Source: Serratia sp. PL17 (GTDB lineage Bacteria; Pseudomonadota; Gammaproteobacteria; Enterobacterales; Enterobacteriaceae). Taken from it: a stretch of DNA of 64,000 nucleotides. Location of the stretch: contig NZ_JAFIBY010000003.1 in the NCBI RefSeq assembly GCF_017832355.1, forward strand, positions 372,001-436,000, given 5' to 3'. The stretch's first letter is position 1, and the number at the start of each line of letters is the position of its first letter. Shown here piece after piece: positions 26,001 to 35,007 of the stretch. Below the pieces are notes generated by a model. The model had not been told where the DNA came from, searched no databases, and worked only from the letters and a program-made list of their open reading frames with translations. A program made the position numbers and the translations under genes.

Positions 26001-27043
26001 ACCTTTTCCTCAGCGTGATGTTCATAGGAGACCGTCGCGGGTGTGCGGCGTTGCCAACCCAGTTCAGGGGCGACATGGCGAGCGATCAGTTCAATCGAGC
26101 GCAAAATATGGGCGTGCGGCGGATCGATGGAATGTACCTGAAACGCCAGGTCCGTCACCCGCGCCAGCGCGCTGTCTTTCTGCAACGAAGCAATGACCTG
26201 ATCCGGACTGCCAAGATGCACGTCAAAGGCACGGATCAGCCCATCAAGCGACTCATCGGACGGTCGATGGCCGCTGGCACGCAGGCGTTCAAGCCCACGG
26301 CCCAGCCCCTGCGCGGCCAGATCGCGCGCCAGCTGGCCATTGTCAGTGACCAATGCGGTGCGCGATCCCATGATGCGCGGCGCGATGCCCGCCGGTAAAG
26401 CTGCCAGATAGGCGTCAATAATCGGGTTCTGCAATTCGTCTAACGGCAAGTCGGGGGTATCCGCCGGGCGCGGTTGCGTGCGCGATAGCATCAGACCGTC
26501 ACCGGCCCGTCCGGCGCGTTCGCCCCCCTCCACCGAAAACGTGGCCTGCCAGACCCGTTCCGCCAACTGCGGTGCAGCCGGATACAGGCGGTTGTCCCCA
26601 CCCCCCAAGTCCTCTCCTCGCCAGGCGCGCAATAGCGTGTTGAAATTATCCGCAAATACCGCGTGGCGCTGCGTGGCATCGAAACCAAAGGCGCTGAACG
26701 AAGAAGGCGTACCGCCGGCCGCGATGCCAACTTCCAGCCTGCCGTCGGACAGGAGATCCAGCACCGCGGTGTCCTCTGCCACTCGAATGGCGGACTCCAT
26801 CGGCAGCGTGATCACCCCCGTTCCCAGCCGAATATCGCGGGTACGCGCCGCCACCTGCGCCAGAAATACCAACGGGGAAGGCAAGCCCCCCTCATCCTCA
26901 TGAAAATGGTGTTGCGCTACCCAAGCGCTATCAAATCCGGCCCGTTCGGCATGCACGATTTGTTCGGTCGCGAGCCGATAGCGCTGCTGCGCACTGCCTT
27001 GATCCAGTAACCGTGTAAAAAAACCGAGTCTTTTACTGCTCAT
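25997..27043 (-). CDS. FMN-dependent luciferase-like monooxygenase (KPN_01858 type)
   Basis: 348 residues starting MSSKRLGFFTRLL. Family landmarks are AGFDSAWVAQHHFHEDEGG, IRLGTGVITLPMES and DGRLEVGIAAGGTPSSF. It differs clearly from the other luciferase-like protein at 1574. The group is a putative FMN monooxygenase always found with AhpD-like proteins and a peptide-type ABC importer, as here. The start at 27043 has GAGG about nine bases before it and overlaps the ATPase stop by 11 bases; 27052 is possible. Confidence 0.8.
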   Translation of the reverse strand: MSSKRLGFFTRLLDQGSAQQRYRLATEQIVHAERAGFDSAWVAQHHFHEDEGGLPSPLVFLAQVAARTRDIRLGTGVITLPMESAIRVAEDTAVLDLLSDGRLEVGIAAGGTPSSFSAFGFDATQRHAVFADNFNTLLRAWRGEDLGGGDNRLYPAAPQLAERVWQATFSVEGGERAGRAGDGLMLSRTQPRPADTPDLPLDELQNPIIDAYLAALPAGIAPRIMGSRTALVTDNGQLARDLAAQGLGRGLERLRASGHRPSDESLDGLIRAFDVHLGSPDQVIASLQKDSALARVTDLAFQVHSIDPPHAHILRSIELIARHVAPELGWQRRTPATVSYEHHAEEKV

Positions 27044-28691
27044 AGACTGCATCCTCAACCTTAGGCGGTTCGGCATAAAACTGCCGACCGGGAATGGCCT
27101 CAATCAACTGCCGGGTGTAATCACTGCCCGGCATGGCGAACAGATCGCCGGTCGCACCGTTGTCCACCTGAACACCGCGGTGCAGGACCGAAACGCTGTG
27201 TGAAATCTGCCGCACCGTGGCCAGATCGTGTGAGATAAACAAATAGGTCAGCCCCAGTTCCTGCTGCAGATCCTGCAACAGCCGCAAGATTTGCGCCTGT
27301 ACCCGGACATCCAATGCCGACGTCGCCTCATCCAGCACCAGCACGCGGGGTTGCAACACCAGCGCCCGGGCGATCGCCACCCGCTGTCGTTGACCACCGG
27401 AGAGTTCACGGGGTTTACGACTCAGCAATTCATTCGGTAGCGCAACCCGTTCAAACAAATCCCGCACCCGGCGATAACGCTCTGCTTTGCTCAGTGGTTC
27501 AAAGTTCAGCAGCGGTTCTTCAATCACCTGATACAGGGTTTGCGATGGATCGAGCGAGCCGAATGGATTCTGATACACCAGTTGAATACGGCGGCGGAAC
27601 TGCCGCAACGCTTCGCCTTTCAACTGGGTGAAATCGACGCCATCGATCATAATTTGCCCGGAATCCGGCCTTTGAAAACCGAGTAAACAACGTGCCAGCG
27701 TGGTCTTGCCTGACCCGGATTCCCCCACTAAGGCATGCGTGGTGCCGCGCGGTACGCTGAAGGACACCTGATCCAACGCAGGGTGCGTTTTGCGACCGGT
27801 GCCATCCAGGCGGAAATGTTTCACTAGCCCATTGACCTGGATCGCCAGTTCTTGCGGGACATGGCCAGGTGGCGGCGCGGCGCGGGCCAACGACGGTACG
27901 TCGGTAAACAGCTGGCGGGTATAATCGCAAGCAGGTGCACGCAGCACCTCGGCGGTCGCCCCTTGCTCCTGTACCCGGCCATGACGAAACACCAGCAGCC
28001 GATCGGCACGCTCCGCCGCCACAGCCAGATCGTGAGTCACCAACAACACCGCCGTACCACATTCCTGACGTAACTCATCAATCAGATCGAGAATGCGTTT
28101 TTGCACCGTCACATCCAGTGCACTGGTTGGCTCATCGGCAATAATCAACGCCGGCTGCAAAGCAATGGCAATCGCAATGAGAACGCGTTGTTTCATGCCA
28201 CCGGAAAGTTCGTGCGGGTACTGACGAGCGCGTAATTCAGGGTGCGTCAACCCTACTCGGGTCAACAATGCCACCACCCGCTGCTGGACGTGTTTGCGTG
28301 GCAACCGACAATGAATGTTGAGGATCTCCGCCACCTGTTCGCCAACGGTTTTCACCGGGTTGAGTGAGCTGGACGGATCCTGCGGGATCAAACTGATTTG
28401 CGCGCCGCGCACAGCGTCCAAACGCCGTGGCGACCAGTGGCTGATATCGGTACCGTTGAGACGGATGGCCCCCTGCTCCAGACGACCATTTTCTGTCAGC
28501 AGACCCATGATCGCCTGCGCGGTGGTCGTTTTACCCGACCCTGACTCGCCCACCAGCGCCACCACTTCTCCCGGTTGAATGGAGAACGATACCTGATGAA
28601 CCACAGGCTGGCTGCCGTAGGCTATCGACACCTGATCCAATTCCAACACCGGCACAACCGACGATCGCTGTAATGCAGTCTGAAGGCTCAT
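27033..28691 (-). CDS. Fused dual ATPase of a dipeptide/nickel-type ABC importer
   Basis: 552 residues with two complete ABC cassettes in one chain. Each has Walker A GESGSGKTT; signatures are LSGGMKQR (first) and LSGGQRQR (second), and Walker B regions end IIADEPTSALD and LVLDEATSALD. This is the DppD-DppF/GsiA arrangement. The open frame extends 92 codons upstream inside the permease gene, but MSLQTALQ at 28691 gives the usual 4-base ATGA overlap with the permease stop, so I start there. It powers the adjacent permeases. Confidence 0.88.
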   Translation of the reverse strand: MSLQTALQRSSVVPVLELDQVSIAYGSQPVVHQVSFSIQPGEVVALVGESGSGKTTTAQAIMGLLTENGRLEQGAIRLNGTDISHWSPRRLDAVRGAQISLIPQDPSSSLNPVKTVGEQVAEILNIHCRLPRKHVQQRVVALLTRVGLTHPELRARQYPHELSGGMKQRVLIAIAIALQPALIIADEPTSALDVTVQKRILDLIDELRQECGTAVLLVTHDLAVAAERADRLLVFRHGRVQEQGATAEVLRAPACDYTRQLFTDVPSLARAAPPPGHVPQELAIQVNGLVKHFRLDGTGRKTHPALDQVSFSVPRGTTHALVGESGSGKTTLARCLLGFQRPDSGQIMIDGVDFTQLKGEALRQFRRRIQLVYQNPFGSLDPSQTLYQVIEEPLLNFEPLSKAERYRRVRDLFERVALPNELLSRKPRELSGGQRQRVAIARALVLQPRVLVLDEATSALDVRVQAQILRLLQDLQQELGLTYLFISHDLATVRQISHSVSVLHRGVQVDNGATGDLFAMPGSDYTRQLIEAIPGRQFYAEPPKVEDAVYEQ

Positions 28692-29578
28692 GCTTGGGGT
28701 CTCCCTAATGCGCGATTGATGCGGTTGGCTGCCAACACCACCGCTACCACCGCCAGCCCCGGGAAGGCCGTCAACCACCAGGCGGTCGAAATGTAGTTGC
28801 GCCCTTCGGCGATCAAAAGCCCCCATTCCGGCGTTGGCGGCGGGGTGCCGTAGCCCAGGAAGCTCAGCGTGGCGATCGCCAGAATGGCGCTGCCAAATTG
28901 CAGCGCCGAGAAAGCGATAACCGAGGTCAGTGAGTTCGGCAAGATATGCCGCCACAGCACGGCCCAAAAGCTGCCGCCACTGCCATAGGCCGCCTCAACG
29001 TAATCGCTGTGACGTACCCGCACCACTTCTGCGCGTGCCAGCCGAGCAAAGTTGGCGACAGACGTGATCCCGACGGCAATTGCCGCGTTAACCGTGCCAA
29101 ACCCCAACAAAATAATAATGCTCAGCGACAGCAGCAGACCGGGGATCGACAGCAACACATCGATGAAGCGCATCACGGCCTCATCGGCGATCCCCCCTAG
29201 CGCACCGGCAATCAACCCAAGCGATGTACCCAGCAACAAGCCCAGAGCGACCGCCACCAGCGCGGCGGACAGCGTCTGCGAAGTGCCGTAGACAATGCGT
29301 GCGTACAGATCGCGCCCCAGTTGATCGGTACCCAGCCAGTGCGCGCCTCCCGGCGCCAACCGTTGAGCACCGGCAATGCCTTCAGTACCGCTGTACGCGG
29401 TAAATAACTGTGGAGCCAGCGCCCACAATACCGCAATGACGATCACGGCCCAGGCCAGCAGCAACGTCAACGACACACGGCGACGGCGTGGCCGGCTGGC
29501 CGGTAACGAACCTTCGCTTTCCATGCTGCCCAGATCACGCTCCGGCACGATAGCTTTCTCAAAAGAGATACTGCTCAT
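28688..29578 (-). CDS. ABC importer permease, DppC-like
   Basis: 296 residues: a cytosolic N-terminal stretch rich in Arg (RPRRRRVS), one membrane helix, the OppC_N-like HWLGTDQLGRDLYARIVYG, then the permease core with the EAA loop AAYGSGGSFWAVLWRHILPN. It pairs with the DppB-like permease, whose stop overlaps its start by 4 bases. Confidence 0.88.
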   Translation of the reverse strand: MSSISFEKAIVPERDLGSMESEGSLPASRPRRRRVSLTLLLAWAVIVIAVLWALAPQLFTAYSGTEGIAGAQRLAPGGAHWLGTDQLGRDLYARIVYGTSQTLSAALVAVALGLLLGTSLGLIAGALGGIADEAVMRFIDVLLSIPGLLLSLSIIILLGFGTVNAAIAVGITSVANFARLARAEVVRVRHSDYVEAAYGSGGSFWAVLWRHILPNSLTSVIAFSALQFGSAILAIATLSFLGYGTPPPTPEWGLLIAEGRNYISTAWWLTAFPGLAVVAVVLAANRINRALGRPQA

Positions 29579-30519
29579 ACGGCGGCTCCTGTGTGGGTTT
29601 TCAGGCGGGGATCCAACAGCGGGAACAGCAGATCCACCAGCAGATTAAGGGTGACGAAAGCGGCGGCCGAAATCACCACAACGGCCTGTAGCACCGCGAC
29701 ATCCTGATTAAGTACCGCTTGCAAGGTGAGCTGACCCAACCCGCTGCGACCAAATACGGTTTCGGTGATCAATGCCCCCGCAATCAGCTCGCCAAGCAGA
29801 ATGCCTGCAATCGTCAGCGTAGGCAGCATGGCGTTGCGGGCGACATGACGCCATAGCACCCTGCTGCGGCTGGCACCTTTGGCACGGGCTACGGCGACAA
29901 ACGGCTGGGTCTGCACCTGATCAATACTGCGGATCAGGATCTGTGCCAACGGCGCGGAGATCGGCACTGCCAGCGTGACAATCGGCAGAATCAGCCCTTG
30001 CCACTCACCGGGATTAATTACCGGGATCAGTTTGAGTTGGAACGAAAAAACCTGAATCAGCGCGATACCCAACCAGAAGGTGGGTACCGACACAAAGAGC
30101 GACGGCAACGACTGCAGTATTGCTCTCAGCCAGCCAAAACCGGTCAAATTGGAAAGAAAGGCAATGGCCGATGCCAGAATCAGCGCCAATGTAAACCCCA
30201 GTATCGCCAGCTGCAGCGTAGCGGGCAGGTGAGTGGCCAACAGTTCGGTGACCGGCACACCGGCCTGGATGGAATAGCCCAGGTCGCCACGCAGCACGTT
30301 GCCCAGTGCATGTAAATACTGTTGCCACAGCGACACGTCGGCACCATAGGCGGCACGCATATCGGCGATCTGCGCAGGGCTTAAGCCCATGTCCGGGTTC
30401 TGGAATTTAATCAAAATGGCGTCGCCAGGCAGCACCTGCAGCAAGATAAACGACAGGCTAAAGGTCGCCCAGAGTACCAGCAGCGCCTGCCCAATACGCC
30501 GTGCCAAATATCGGCTCAT
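29575..30519 (-). CDS. ABC importer permease, DppB-like
   Basis: 314 residues with six membrane segments, beginning RYLARRIGQALLVLWATFSL and with the periplasmic loop GDAILIKFQNPDMGLSP typical of DppB/GsiC. The EAA loop is VARAKGASRSRVLWRHVARN. It is 10 bases downstream of the substrate-binding gene. Confidence 0.88.
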   Translation of the reverse strand: MSRYLARRIGQALLVLWATFSLSFILLQVLPGDAILIKFQNPDMGLSPAQIADMRAAYGADVSLWQQYLHALGNVLRGDLGYSIQAGVPVTELLATHLPATLQLAILGFTLALILASAIAFLSNLTGFGWLRAILQSLPSLFVSVPTFWLGIALIQVFSFQLKLIPVINPGEWQGLILPIVTLAVPISAPLAQILIRSIDQVQTQPFVAVARAKGASRSRVLWRHVARNAMLPTLTIAGILLGELIAGALITETVFGRSGLGQLTLQAVLNQDVAVLQAVVVISAAAFVTLNLLVDLLFPLLDPRLKTHTGAAV

Positions 30520-30529
30520 CGTGGCCCCC

Positions 30530-32155
30530 TTAGTGTTTCTCTAACCAGGCGCCGTAAAAACTCGGGCGGCCGACAGCTTCGAAACTGATCCCTTTCAAAT
30601 AAGGCACGCCGGCAAACACCTGCGGTTCTTCGAAGAACGGGATCACATAGGCCTGATCGAGCAGGTAGTTTTGCGCTTCGCCGGCAATTTGCAGGCGTTT
30701 TTGTGCGTCCACCTCAGAAGCGATACCCAGCAGCAACGCGTTTAGCTTGTCATCGTTGAACGTACTGTTTTTGCCCGTCCCTCCTTGCTGCAACAGCGCA
30801 TCACGGTTGGTCGGGTAGAACTGACTTTTAATCACGTCGGGATCCGCCCGTCCCACTTCCACTACCGCCGCGGGCGTTTTTTGTGGATCCAGGTTATCGG
30901 CTACCTTGCTGCCAGCGTCGCCTGCCAGAATGTTCAGCCGCGCCCCCACGTTGCCCCACTGCTGCGAAACGAGCTGTAGCACCGCTTTGTTCTGCGGCTG
31001 CGGCAGCGATTCATAGATGTTCAGCAGCAGTTTTTTGCCGCCCTTCTCACGCAGACCGTCGCTGCCCTTTTTCCAGCCCGCCTCATCCAACAAACGGTTG
31101 GCCAGCTCCGGGTCGAATTTCAGCTTGGCGGACAGGTCGACGAAACCGGCGGCGGAAGAGGCAATCACCGATTTGGCCTGCGGGTAGTTAACCGAGAACA
31201 GCGTATCGACGATCTGTTTGCTGTCCGTGGCGTGCAGCAACGCCTGACGCACGCGCAGATCGCTCACTAATGGGTTGTCCGGGCGGAAGGCGACGCTGTC
31301 ATTGACGCCACGCGTTGGGGCCGCGTAGATAATGAAGCCCTGATCTTGCGTCTGCTTCTCGTCGTAGGCCTGGATCTGGCGGATAAAGTCCGCCTGCCCG
31401 GCCTGCAGCGCACCAATACGCACGCTGTCTTCACCGGTTACGATCACTTTAATGCCATCCAGATTAGCGCGCCCTTGCTGGGCCAGTTTGGTTGGGCCCC
31501 ACCGGTAATCCTTGCGCACGCTCAGATCAACTTCGCGTCCCAGCGTCTCGCCGCTGACCACAAACGGGCCGGAACCGATAATATGGCGCGCATCGCCCAG
31601 CTCGTCATAGTTACGGTTTAAGGTGCTGAGAGAAACCAGGCCGGAACCAATGGTGGCGGTACCCTGCAAAAAACCCGGCGATGAGCGTTTGAAGTAAAAT
31701 TTGACGGTTAGCGAGTCGATCACTTCGCTGCGATCGTAGTTATTGATCACCTCGGAAACCGGCAAACGCCTCTCTTTGTTGCCCAAGCCATAGGTATCGA
31801 AATTCTTCGCCACTGCGTTGGCGTCCAACGGCGTACCGTCAGAGAACGTCACACCCGGTCGCAGCTTGAACGTGTATTCAGTTTTGTCGGCGTTGCTGCT
31901 CCAGGACTCGGCGAGCCACGGCTCAATCTCCAGCGTTTTGGGATTCTGGTAGGTCAGTTTGTCGGTGATTTGGTTGAGGATGCCGCCGTTGGGGTAGAAG
32001 CCGCCGGAAGGCGGATAAAGGTTGGTGTGCGCCTGCTGTTCCAGGTAGACAAGCGTGCCGCCCTGCACCGACGCCAGTGCCGGTGTCATGGCCGTCAGCA
32101 AGCCCAGTGCCACTGTTATTCCGCTGGTTAATCTATTGAAAGAGAAATTAAACAT
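30530..32155 (-). CDS. Substrate-binding protein of the peptide-type ABC importer (KPN_01854 type)
   Basis: 541 residues with a signal peptide (hydrophobic core VALGLLTAMTPALA, cleavage near ASVQGG). It is an SBP_bac_5-type protein: LVYLEQQAHTNLYPPSGG at the mature start, PWLAESWSSNADKTEYTFKL and LRPGVTFSDGTPLDANAVAK. It is the first gene of the cluster, so its promoter lies in 32156-32330. Ligands of this family range from peptides to nickel and glutathione; here the linked flavin monooxygenase and AhpD-like protein suggest an oxidisable organic (perhaps sulfur) compound. Confidence 0.85.
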   Translation of the reverse strand: MFNFSFNRLTSGITVALGLLTAMTPALASVQGGTLVYLEQQAHTNLYPPSGGFYPNGGILNQITDKLTYQNPKTLEIEPWLAESWSSNADKTEYTFKLRPGVTFSDGTPLDANAVAKNFDTYGLGNKERRLPVSEVINNYDRSEVIDSLTVKFYFKRSSPGFLQGTATIGSGLVSLSTLNRNYDELGDARHIIGSGPFVVSGETLGREVDLSVRKDYRWGPTKLAQQGRANLDGIKVIVTGEDSVRIGALQAGQADFIRQIQAYDEKQTQDQGFIIYAAPTRGVNDSVAFRPDNPLVSDLRVRQALLHATDSKQIVDTLFSVNYPQAKSVIASSAAGFVDLSAKLKFDPELANRLLDEAGWKKGSDGLREKGGKKLLLNIYESLPQPQNKAVLQLVSQQWGNVGARLNILAGDAGSKVADNLDPQKTPAAVVEVGRADPDVIKSQFYPTNRDALLQQGGTGKNSTFNDDKLNALLLGIASEVDAQKRLQIAGEAQNYLLDQAYVIPFFEEPQVFAGVPYLKGISFEAVGRPSFYGAWLEKH

Positions 32156-32330
32156 CGTATGTCACGCCTTCTTTATTTCGGAATGTTATGGGTTAGATAA
32201 CAAACCAAATCGGCGGTGAGTTGAACGAACTAATTTCGCTAACCAATGGTGGAAAATGCACAAGGCGACGACGGTTGGCAGAAAGGGTGTTTTGTTATAA
32301 CGTATCAGAAACCAAACCGGGAGATGCAAA

Positions 32331-32579
32331 ATGAAGATTCAGCTTTCGCTGCTGTTCCTTGGTCTGTTGGCCGGACGGGCAGACGCGTTTCAGTCCAAAG
32401 TGCCTGAACCGCAGCCAGAACAGGCGCGCACAGCGGAAAATAATATCGAGAATATATTTTATGGTTTTCACGCAATGGACGCGCAAGCAGTCAACATCGG
32501 CACCTGCGCAGCGCTGCCGCAGGCGGGATGCCAGTGCGCCTTCTGCACCATGCTACGGCAGGACGGGCCGGCAAAATAG
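32331..32579 (+). CDS. Small secreted protein with a C-terminal cysteine cluster
   Basis: 82 residues. The first 19 (MKIQLSLLFLGLLAGRADA) are a clear signal peptide. The mature protein is short, proline- and acid-containing, with four cysteines at 59, 67, 69 and 72 (C-x7-C-x-C-x2-C) near the C-terminus. I do not recognise the family. GGGAG lies nine bases before the ATG. It is divergent from the peptide-type ABC cluster (175 bases apart) and 16 bases before the convergent alaX gene. Candidates are a periplasmic metal- or redox-active peptide; this is a guess from the cysteines only. Confidence 0.65.
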   Translation: MKIQLSLLFLGLLAGRADAFQSKVPEPQPEQARTAENNIENIFYGFHAMDAQAVNIGTCAALPQAGCQCAFCTMLRQDGPAK

Positions 32580-32595
32580 CCGCCCGGAAAGGGTT

Positions 32596-33225
32596 TTAAG
32601 CCAATTCGTACTGCACAATCAGTTGCCCTTTTTTCACTTTTAGCGCAGTGATGTTGACGGTGCCGAGCGCGGCCAGCGAAGACACATGGGTACCACCGCA
32701 GCCATAGGTCGGCAACGCGCCAAACCCCACCTGACGCAGGCCATCAACCGCCACTTGCTTACGCGGTAAATCTGCCGCAATCAGCCGCGCCAGTTCCGCT
32801 TGCAGGAAATCCTGATCCAACGTTTGCGGCTCCGCGCCCGGTGCAAAGGTGATCCGCCCTTCGCCTGGCCAGTGGTGTGCCTTCACCGGTTGCCAACCAC
32901 GCGTTTCACCCAACCAACCGATGAGGTGCCCGGCAGAGTGCCAACGGGTATGCAATCGGCGCAGTTCACCCTCAATCTGTACCTTCACCGGCCCTGTGGG
33001 CAAGGGTTCAGCGGTAAAATGCAGCACTTTGTCGCCCTGCTGTGCCACGCGTAATACCGGGACAGTACCAAGTTGACCGCCGTCGGCCGGTTGCCCACCG
33101 CCTTGCGGGTGGAATAGCGTGGCGTCCAGCTCTATCGCGTATCCACCCTCTTCAATCGGGGTGCAGGCCAGCACCTGCGCTTCGCCTTGTAAGTCGTCGC
33201 TGTAATAATAAAGCCGTTCGGTCAT
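32596..33225 (-). CDS. alaX: Alanyl-tRNA editing protein AlaX
   Basis: 209 residues equal to the free-standing editing domain of AlaRS. Zinc ligands are visible as His96 and His100 (RWHSAGHLIG) and Cys176 and His180 (YGCGGTH). It hydrolyses mischarged Ser-tRNA(Ala) (or Gly-tRNA) in the cytosol. It begins at ATG 33225 with AGGAG eight bases before; the longer frame would run into the divergent LysR gene. Length suits the AlaX-M class. Confidence 0.9.
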   Translation of the reverse strand: MTERLYYYSDDLQGEAQVLACTPIEEGGYAIELDATLFHPQGGGQPADGGQLGTVPVLRVAQQGDKVLHFTAEPLPTGPVKVQIEGELRRLHTRWHSAGHLIGWLGETRGWQPVKAHHWPGEGRITFAPGAEPQTLDQDFLQAELARLIAADLPRKQVAVDGLRQVGFGALPTYGCGGTHVSSLAALGTVNITALKVKKGQLIVQYELA

Positions 33226-33294
33226 GGTTTTTCTCCTGAATAGAGAGCCTATTATATTCGTGCCATAATCAAAGGATAATCCGTCAACATTACA

Positions 33295-34245
33295 ATGGAC
33301 CTTTGCGCTGTGAGCACAAATCTCTCTCATTCGCTGCTGGCCGAAATGGCCGTATTTGTTCAGGTCGTAGAGAGCGGCAGTTTTTCCGCCGCCGCTCGCC
33401 GATTAGGCACTTCCCCTTCTGCCGCCAGCCGTAGCCTGGCCAAATTGGAACAGGCGTTGGCATTACAACTGCTGCACCGCACCACGCGCAAGCTACGCCT
33501 GAGTGAGCAAGGTGAAGAGGTGTTTCAACGCTGTCGCAGCATGCTGGACGCCGCCCAATCGGTGATGGAATTCAGCGGACGCGGGACGGTAGAGCCAGAG
33601 GGGCTGATCAGCGTCAGCGTGCCCAAGGCCGTGGGCCGCTTTGTGTTGCACCCGCATATACCGGCATTTTTACGCCGTTATCCCAAGGTGGACGTCCGCC
33701 TGCGGCTGGAAGACCGTTATATGGACTTAATTGACGATCGGGTCGATCTGGCTCTGCGCATTACCGAGCGGCCGTCACCCGGCTTGATCGGCCGGCAGTT
33801 GATGACTATCGAACACCTGCTGTGTGCCACGCCCGCCTATCTGGCGCAGCATGGCACGCCACAACACCCGCAGGACCTGGCGCACCACAGTTGCATTTAC
33901 CTGGGGGAAACCGCCAACGATGCCCGCTGGAAGTTCCGACGAGCCGGTAAAACGGTAGCGGTCAATGTGCGCGGTCGTTATGCCGCTAACCATACTGGCG
34001 TAAGATTGGATGCGGTAAAACAGCATATTGGCATTGGCAGCCTGCCGTATTTTACGGCCCGACAGGCGTTGGACAGCGGTGAGGTGGTGCAAGTACTGCC
34101 GGAATGGGACTTCCTCAGCAGTTACCACGGTGGCCTGTGGCTGTTGTATGCGCCCAATCAACACCTGCCACCCAAGCTGCGGGTGTTTATCGACTATCTG
34201 GTCGCGTGTCTGGCTAAAGAGCCACAGTTAAAGCGCCTTGCGTAG
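33295..34245 (+). CDS. LysR family transcriptional regulator
   Basis: 316 residues with an N-terminal helix-turn-helix (FVQVVESGSFSAAARRLGTS then SAASRSLAKLEQAL) and RTTRKLRLSEQGEEVF, in the CrgA-like subgroup. The effector domain ends in the usual YAPNQHLPPKLRVFIDYL. It is divergent from alaX (69 bases apart), which may be its target, and its 3' end overlaps convergent alkB by 18 bases. No specific ligand can be inferred. Confidence 0.85.
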   Translation: MDLCAVSTNLSHSLLAEMAVFVQVVESGSFSAAARRLGTSPSAASRSLAKLEQALALQLLHRTTRKLRLSEQGEEVFQRCRSMLDAAQSVMEFSGRGTVEPEGLISVSVPKAVGRFVLHPHIPAFLRRYPKVDVRLRLEDRYMDLIDDRVDLALRITERPSPGLIGRQLMTIEHLLCATPAYLAQHGTPQHPQDLAHHSCIYLGETANDARWKFRRAGKTVAVNVRGRYAANHTGVRLDAVKQHIGIGSLPYFTARQALDSGEVVQVLPEWDFLSSYHGGLWLLYAPNQHLPPKLRVFIDYLVACLAKEPQLKRLA

Positions 34246-34875
34246 AGTGATATTGATACGGTGTGGCCCCACCAATGAATGGTAGCCCTCTTTGATCGGC
34301 ATTATGCCGTGAAAACACAGGCGTGACGGGCCGCCCCACACCACCACGTCGCCGTGCGCCAAGGGGATGCGCTGAGCCCGATCGCTGCGCTGCATGCCGC
34401 CGAACTGAAACACCGCCGGTAGCCCCAGTGAAACGGAGACGATCGGCGAGCCAAAATCATGCTCGTCTTTGTCCTGATGCAATGAGAGTTTGCTGCCTGG
34501 ATCGTAGCGGTTCATTAAGCAAGAATCCGGTACAAAGGGGGCAAAGCCCGCCTGTTGCGCCGCTTCATCTGCCAGCGCCATCAGGATATCCGGGATCGGT
34601 GGCCAACGTTTACCGCTGCGCGAGTCACGTTCAGAATAGCGGTAGCCGCGGCTGTCGCTACTCCAGCCGTTACCGCACCAGCTCATTGCCACCGACATCA
34701 CGTGGCCGCCCGGCGTGGTCATATGCCGCCAGGGTACTTGGGCGATCACCCCATTAACCGCAGCCAGCAACGCCGGGCCATGATCGCGCACAAAACCGTG
34801 CATCACTACCGCACCCGGGGCGATCTGTTCGCGCCACGGCGGCGGTACAGCGTCTTCAAAAAGATCGAGCGTCAT
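34228..34875 (-). CDS. alkB: Alpha-ketoglutarate-dependent DNA repair dioxygenase AlkB
   Basis: 215 residues matching E. coli AlkB. The Fe(II) ligands are His133, Asp135 (LHQDKDE) and His189 (FHGI), and the 2-oxoglutarate-binding arginine is expected in HRINITLRKAL at the C-terminus. It repairs 1-methyladenine and 3-methylcytosine by oxidative demethylation. It stands alone here and is not fused or adjacent to ada, unlike in E. coli. Confidence 0.95.
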   Translation of the reverse strand: MTLDLFEDAVPPPWREQIAPGAVVMHGFVRDHGPALLAAVNGVIAQVPWRHMTTPGGHVMSVAMSWCGNGWSSDSRGYRYSERDSRSGKRWPPIPDILMALADEAAQQAGFAPFVPDSCLMNRYDPGSKLSLHQDKDEHDFGSPIVSVSLGLPAVFQFGGMQRSDRAQRIPLAHGDVVVWGGPSRLCFHGIMPIKEGYHSLVGPHRINITLRKAL

Positions 34876-35007
34876 TGTAAAACACCTGTATTAATACACA
34901 GTATCAATTCTACCCCGTCACCGGCAATTGTCCAGTGTGATACGCAGCATTGTTGTCGGCGCTAAACTTCTCTAGAGTACCGGCAATCAAATCAATAACT
35001 TTTCAGG

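Noticed and set aside
28692..28967. A 92-residue N-terminal extension of the double ATPase
   Set aside because: It lies wholly inside the permease gene, has no domain, and the ATG at 28691 gives the usual ATGA overlap.
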